Assembly: GCA_964649415.1 (NCBI GenBank)
Contig: CAZYSK010000049.1
Location: 1 to 43,198 of the forward strand
DNA length: 43,198 nt
Direction of reading: 5' to 3'
DNA from: CAZYSK01 sp964649415
GTDB taxonomy: Bacteria > Chloroflexota > Anaerolineae > B4-G1
The translations under genes were made by a program, and so were the position numbers. Positions 39,337-43,198 of the stretch are shown piece after piece. Positions within the stretch are counted from its first letter, which is position 1. The number at the start of each line of letters is the position of its first letter. A model generated the notes under the pieces. It was not told where the DNA came from. It made no database searches and worked only from the letters and a program-made list of their open reading frames with translations.

Positions 39337-39390
39337 GTTAGCGCGGACGCTTCGCGCCCGCGCTAACGGGGCGGCGGATGAGCCGCCCCG
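39337..39390. repeat. Two adjacent strong hairpins at the island border
   Basis: A 10-bp stem GTTAGCGCGG / CCGCGCTAAC (39337-39367) and a 9-bp stem CGGGGCGGC / GCCGCCCCG (39367-39390) stand back to back, sharing one base. They lie 57 bp before the first gene of the AT-richer defence region. They may be terminators or a palindromic repeat pair. Confidence 0.7.
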
Positions 39391-39446
39391 ATATCGAGTG
39401 AGGTGTTAACTTCAGGTCGCATCGAAGCGAATCTTAGGAGCCTACT

Positions 39447-40577
39447 ATGAGTTTCACATCTGTTGGTGTATTTGTACTGGGTGCCATTGTGGGAGCCCTT
39501 GTCGAGCTAGTGATAACCGTCACATTCGAAGACACGGCCAGGTTATGGTACAGGCGAACCGGCAGAATCTTGAGGTGGCTCGTCTCTCTCCTTAGAACAA
39601 AAATGTACCCATTAAGCTATGATCTCTTCCAGATTGGAAAATGGATGACAAACTGCATTATCCTTGAAGGCTACGGTGAAACATACTATTCAGCCTACAG
39701 AATAGTGTGTCACCTTGATTCAGATAGTCTTGTATTACCCCAAGACCTGGCCCTTTTGAGGGATGATGTTTCTAGACAGCAAGAAGAAATCAAAAGGAGA
39801 CAAGGTCACTCATCCTACTATAATGGCCCGATGGTTGCGTTCATTGACTATAGCATCACCAGGACTGCGATTTACGAAGATCCCCTTCTTTACCTTCGCT
39901 TCAAGCCAACGGACTACTATACTTTTCTGGCTACATCGATGTGTCTTCGGGAGACCATCCCGAGCCGAAATGGTCTATCAACAACCGTGTGGGAGAAGTA
40001 CTTGTCTGCAACAGACTTGAGGAAACCGACGCCGTTCATGGCAACCTCTTTTGGCGTCAATCTGGCTGTCGTTACTAGCGACGGCTACCTCGTGATTGGC
40101 AAACGTGGTCATAGGGGTCTTTCACACTATCGTGACCACCTTCAGGTTCCTATTTGCGAGTCAGTCCATCCTTATATGGATTCTATGGATGGTTCACGCA
40201 TAGATATCCACAAGACTGCAATAAGAGGAGCAAAAGAGGAGTTGGGAGTTGAAGTGAAGTCAGATGAAGTGCGATTCTTTAGCCTTTGCGTAGACACAAC
40301 ATTCTATCTCTATGGACTTACTGGGGTTATTTACATGGAAGCTGTCACCAAACATGACATAATTTCTCGCCGCTCAATAGGGATCAAGGATAAATGGGAA
40401 ATCTCTGAGCTCTTCTATCTGCGTCTCGACCCAAAGGAGATCGTTCTTGCTCTTAAGAATATGGGTGGGCCATCCCTGTGGCATCCGGCAAGCTTTGTAT
40501 CGGTTGTTCAAACTCTCGTCAATTTGTTCGGAGTATCCCTGGTCGAGGATTCATTCAAGACTATCCACCCTGGCTAA
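39447..40577 (+). CDS. Membrane-anchored Nudix-domain protein, probable CBASS effector
   Basis: This is a 376-residue protein with one N-terminal membrane helix (about residues 5-27, SVGVFVLGAIVGALVELVI), an uncharacterised middle region, and a C-terminal Nudix-like domain (about residues 200-345; NLAVVTSDGYLVIGKRG begins it). The Nudix box is degenerate: around residue 260 it reads IRGAKEELGVEV, keeping E264-E265 but with Gly for the usual Glu after Arg and lacking the upstream Glu. TM plus Nudix proteins are known as effectors beside cyclic-nucleotide synthases in CBASS; there the domain would sense the signal and the membrane part disrupt the membrane. That role is inferred from context, because the synthase lies 636 bp downstream across a transposase remnant. 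Codons are AT-richer than upstream. TAGGAG precedes ATG 39447. Confidence 0.7.
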   Translation: MSFTSVGVFVLGAIVGALVELVITVTFEDTARLWYRRTGRILRWLVSLLRTKMYPLSYDLFQIGKWMTNCIILEGYGETYYSAYRIVCHLDSDSLVLPQDLALLRDDVSRQQEEIKRRQGHSSYYNGPMVAFIDYSITRTAIYEDPLLYLRFKPTDYYTFLATSMCLRETIPSRNGLSTTVWEKYLSATDLRKPTPFMATSFGVNLAVVTSDGYLVIGKRGHRGLSHYRDHLQVPICESVHPYMDSMDGSRIDIHKTAIRGAKEELGVEVKSDEVRFFSLCVDTTFYLYGLTGVIYMEAVTKHDIISRRSIGIKDKWEISELFYLRLDPKEIVLALKNMGGPSLWHPASFVSVVQTLVNLFGVSLVEDSFKTIHPG

Positions 40578-40863
40578 GAGCGATTGACAGTTTCACGGTA
40601 GCCAAGGGAGAGCACTAGCGAGACTCAAAGGAGACGGTAGTTGGTCAGCTTGTCAACACGAGGCCCACACGGTCATCATCACCGGCGCCAGCTTCAGAGC
40701 TCAGGGCCCTCAACGACGAGAGGAGGTGCATATCGAATCCTCAGACTCTACCTAGCGGGACGCGTTCGTCATCTGTTTTATTCCAAGGAGTTGCCCTTGT
40801 GCCTTCTCTGCGAGTGAGCCATCTTGGCCGAAAACCGGTGGCCCATTCTCGGGCGGAAAGTGA

Positions 40864-41016
40864 CACTACCGCACGCATCGGACCCACGACGAGGCAAGAA
40901 CGGACCTCTACTACATCAAGGCGTTCTACAACCGGCGTCGGCTCCACTCGGCGCTCGGCTATCTCAGTCCAGAAGCCTATGAGCAACTCTACCATCAAGG
41001 TGTTTCTCTTGCTTAA
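40864..41016 (+). pseudogene. IS3-family transposase C-terminal remnant
   Basis: The open frame reads HYRTHRTHDEARTDLYYIKA then FYNRRRLHSALGYLSPEAYE, the unmistakable end of the DDE transposase (OrfB) of IS3-group elements, and stops at 41014-41016. Everything N-terminal is missing, and a stop at 40861-40863 closes the frame. It lies between the effector and the synthase of the defence locus. The remaining gap, 40578-40860, holds no convincing gene. One frame at 40621-40755 (containing HTVIITGASFR) faintly recalls an IS21 helper protein, but I do not call it. Confidence 0.85.
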
Positions 41017-41212
41017 CTATCTGTCTATAGAATCGGGGGAACATCAGTTTGCAGCGAACTCGGCAAGAAAGACAAGGAGTTAGGAAACCGACCGTTTTCC
41101 AGACTTTCGCTTACCCTCCCTGCAAAACAGTCTACACTTGATTCCGATCCGGACTGCGGAACATACTTGGCGGTGCAGGAAGAGATACAGCACATCTCGG
41201 AGGAAACGAGCA

Positions 41213-42151
41213 ATGGCTAACTGCGATAATCTGTTTAGAGAGTTCAATGAGAGAATAAAACTGTCAGAGTCGAAGAAGGGATCCTTGAGAATCTCACGTG
41301 ATAGTCTGCGCGGAAAAGTTCGAGATAAATTCAAGGACAAGGACTACAATGTCAGATTCTGTTGGCAAGGCTCATTTGCTATGAACACCATCATCACTCC
41401 CAAGGACGGTGACTATGATGTTGACGACGGCATTTACATTCAGACAGACAGTGAGCCCGAGGTGAGCATCGCTACCCTGCATCGCTGGATAGTGGAGGCC
41501 GCAGAAGACCATACCAACCAACCTCCTTCAGATAAGAATACTTGCGTGAGAGTTCATTTTGCGGATGGTCATCACATTGACTTAGTTCTCTACTATATGA
41601 AAGAATCGGACGAACATCCTCAACTTGCGCATAAACGCGACGGATGGATAGTGAGCGATCCAAAGGAGTTTATGGATTGGTTCAATGCGCAGTGCGACGA
41701 TAAGGGGCAGTTGAAGCGGATAGTTAGGTACTTCAAAGCCTGGGCAGACGATCTGCGAGGGGACATGCCCAGCGGCTTGATACTCACGATTCTAGCAGCA
41801 GAAAGCATAGTCCTAGACGATAGAGATGATATCGCTTTCTTCGAGACTATGAAAGGAATCCAAGACCAGTTGAATTCGTCGTTTGTGTGCTATCGTCCCA
41901 CTACCCCTGACGATGAAGACTTGTTTGCCGACTATTCCGAGACTAGAAAGAGCTACTTCCTGGATAGGCTCAGTGCTTTTGCTCAGTCAGGACAGCAAGC
42001 GTTAGATGAGGTAAATCAAAAGGACGCTTGTCCGAAATGGAAAAGGCATTTCGGGAAACGCTTCCCGTGCGAATTGGCCGAAGACAGGCTGGAGAATGCG
42101 AAGGCATTTGACTCGCCTGCGTTCATACGGTCGGATGCGAGGAGCGCTTGA
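41213..42151 (+). CDS. CD-NTase, DncV-like cyclic oligonucleotide synthase
   Basis: This is a 312-residue nucleotidyltransferase of the cGAS/DncV-like (SMODS) family, which makes a cyclic di- or trinucleotide alarm on phage infection. The active-site motif WQGSFAMNTIITP carries G53-S54. The metal-binding acids are D69 and D71 in GDYDVDDGIYI and D123 in HHIDLVLYY. The wide spacing to the third Asp and the YDVDDG form resemble the DncV branch. I chose ATG 41213, which has GGAGG 9 nt upstream; a longer reading from 41138 adds an Arg-rich stretch without family character. The stop overlaps the TTG start of the E2-like gene, so both are co-translated. The product nucleotide cannot be told from the sequence. 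Confidence 0.9.
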   Translation: MANCDNLFREFNERIKLSESKKGSLRISRDSLRGKVRDKFKDKDYNVRFCWQGSFAMNTIITPKDGDYDVDDGIYIQTDSEPEVSIATLHRWIVEAAEDHTNQPPSDKNTCVRVHFADGHHIDLVLYYMKESDEHPQLAHKRDGWIVSDPKEFMDWFNAQCDDKGQLKRIVRYFKAWADDLRGDMPSGLILTILAAESIVLDDRDDIAFFETMKGIQDQLNSSFVCYRPTTPDDEDLFADYSETRKSYFLDRLSAFAQSGQQALDEVNQKDACPKWKRHFGKRFPCELAEDRLENAKAFDSPAFIRSDARSA

Positions 42152-43155
42152 ACACCTACCAAACGCTTGATTTTGCTTCCGCTCGCCAAAAGGCTTTTAA
42201 GCATCTGAGCCGCTTTTTCACCGTCCGCAAACAAGAGGACGACTCTGCGAATCTGTCTCTACAGGGTGAATCCTGGTCAGTCGAGTTAGAAATCGATGGA
42301 CCTGACGGAGTGATGTGCTTAGAAGTCCTTGTGAAGATCAAGTCTGATTTTCCCCTGTCGTTGCCCTATATCTATCTTGCAGAGGAAGACGTCGCTAAAC
42401 TGGGCTTTCTCCCCAACATCGATACAAATGGTTTGATTTGCACATTTGATCGCATTACCAGCATCCCCAACCCCAAAGAACCAGAACAACTCGTTGAAGT
42501 TTGTGTTCGAAAGGCCAAAAGCATTATCGAGGATGGACTCAGCAGCGACGATCTCGAAAAATACGATCGAGAATTTCTGGCATATTGGGAGAGCAAATAC
42601 CCTGATGAAACAGATGTTGACACACAGGTGCTATCGTTGATAAGCGAGGCAGGAAATCTGCCTAATTGGGTAGTCTACGTTTTACTGAGACAGCCAATAG
42701 GTAGAATCCATGCCTTTCTGTATTCTGATCCACTACAGTTTCAGGTGATTGCAAGCTATCTTGGAAGACAAAACATAGCTTATCGAGAGATTCCCACTTT
42801 CTACCTCGGTCAGTTAAAGGATTTGTGTCCGCCTTTCTGTCTACGAAACGGGGATGTTGTCGATATTACTGAAAGTATGGGCCTGAGCAATGAGTTTAGA
42901 GACTACTTGAAATCCGAACCACCCTTGCCTGTTGTCACTTTTTCGAGAATAGTCGATGGCCGTAATCTAATACTCGGCTGGCACCACGATCCAGTGGAAC
43001 TCAGAAGCAGGCGTCGCGGCAAGAAGATTGTGAAGATCCCAAAAGCACTATCACCAAGACAGTATCCTAGGCTCCTTGCTTCCCAAAACCGTTCCAGGCT
43101 AGTGAGACGTTTCTCTCCGCAAGTATTCACTTGCGACAGACTAGCCCTGTGTTAA
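42148..43155 (+). CDS. cap2: Cap2-like E2 domain protein, frame ends at the start of the E1 domain
   Basis: In type II CBASS, Cap2 is an E2-E1 fusion that conjugates the synthase's C-terminus to targets and so activates it. Residues ~1-150 here look like the E2 domain: GEVxV-like strands, DFPLSLPYIYLAEEDVAKL, and the active cysteine C98 in NIDTNGLICTFD. Residues ~150-335 match the length of Cap2's linker region. The start is TTG 42148 (GGAG upstream), overlapping the CD-NTase stop. The frame ends at TAA 43153-43155, after DRLALC. The same frame after the stop reads AGRCRLLEYYLKCG, which resembles the Gly-rich nucleotide loop and first helix of an E1 domain, so this may be a broken gene or a sequencing error. 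A separate short E2-only protein is the alternative. Confidence 0.7.
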   Translation: MNTYQTLDFASARQKAFKHLSRFFTVRKQEDDSANLSLQGESWSVELEIDGPDGVMCLEVLVKIKSDFPLSLPYIYLAEEDVAKLGFLPNIDTNGLICTFDRITSIPNPKEPEQLVEVCVRKAKSIIEDGLSSDDLEKYDREFLAYWESKYPDETDVDTQVLSLISEAGNLPNWVVYVLLRQPIGRIHAFLYSDPLQFQVIASYLGRQNIAYREIPTFYLGQLKDLCPPFCLRNGDVVDITESMGLSNEFRDYLKSEPPLPVVTFSRIVDGRNLILGWHHDPVELRSRRRGKKIVKIPKALSPRQYPRLLASQNRSRLVRRFSPQVFTCDRLALC

Positions 43156-43198
43156 GCTGGAAGGTGTCGCCTTTTGGAGTACTATTTGAAGTGTGGTA
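43156..43198 (+). pseudogene. Possible start of the E1 adenylation domain after the stop
   Basis: The last 43 bases, in frame with the E2-like gene, translate as AGRCRLLEYYLKCG. E1/ThiF-type domains begin with a hydrophobic strand, a GxGxxG loop and a helix ending YL-x-x-(S/A)G; the EYYLKCG end fits and the loop is imperfect. The window ends here, so this rests on 14 residues only. Confidence 0.4.

Noticed and set aside
40621..40755. Possible IS21 helper (IstB) C-terminal remnant
   Set aside because: Only the short stretch HTVIITGASFR is suggestive. This is not enough to call without a database comparison, although it would fit the adjacent IS3 scrap.

Overview
The window looks like a GC-rich chromosomal contig of an uncultured bacterium, most probably a Chloroflexota (Anaerolineae-like) genome. 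That placement is an inference from the high GC third positions, the lipoprotein with a Glu-Val-Pro repeat linker, the mix of ROK, MocR and Gfo/Idh genes, and the very many short hairpin repeats starting GTAGGGGC. A run of exactly 100 N at 24686-24785 inside a tandem repeat shows that this is a scaffold. No rRNA or tRNA genes were seen.

Layout. (1) 1-4030, minus strand: an ECF-type micronutrient importer (S subunit, fused double ATPase, EcfT), preceded by a gene remnant with two in-frame stops and a near-consensus promoter. (2) 4203-6683: a DUF2917 protein, a divergent MocR-type regulator with a probably leaderless mRNA, an XRE regulator with a perfect promoter, and an overlapping 33-residue membrane peptide. 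(3) 6724-15992: a GH20 hexosaminidase, a ROK repressor with a promoter and operator, and a complete oligopeptide/oligosaccharide-type ABC importer with its lipoprotein. (4) 16102-24509: three Gfo/Idh oxidoreductases, CutC, an M81 (MlrC-like) protein, a GHMP sugar kinase and a phosphodiester-glycosidase-domain protein, packed with ATGA-type overlaps. (5) 24976-38736: an MFS transporter, a second GH20-like enzyme, a fourth Gfo/Idh protein, a sialidase-like/beta-lactamase-like fusion, an AnmK-LysA fusion, a BadF-type amino-sugar kinase, MurQ, and a NamZ-type exo-N-acetylmuramidase. Regions 3-5 read together as an island for salvage of cell-wall amino sugars: import of glycan or peptide fragments, release of GlcNAc and MurNAc, phosphorylation, cleavage of the lactyl ether of MurNAc-6-phosphate, and decarboxylation of diaminopimelate.

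(6) 38737-43198: after a duplicated scrap of the MocR gene, a candidate small RNA and two stacked hairpins, the DNA becomes AT-richer and carries a CBASS-like antiphage locus. It has a membrane-anchored protein with a degenerate Nudix domain (probable effector), a DncV-like cyclic-nucleotide synthase, and an E2-like protein whose frame stops where the E1 adenylation domain should begin. An IS3-family transposase remnant lies between the effector and the synthase.

The most unusual feature is a modular family of short palindromic repeats (invariant head GTAGGGGC, interchangeable hairpin bodies). They occur not only between genes and in tandem arrays but also in frame inside at least five coding sequences, where they add residues, and they form stop codons. 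Comparison of two tandem Gfo/Idh paralogues shows two such insertions directly.
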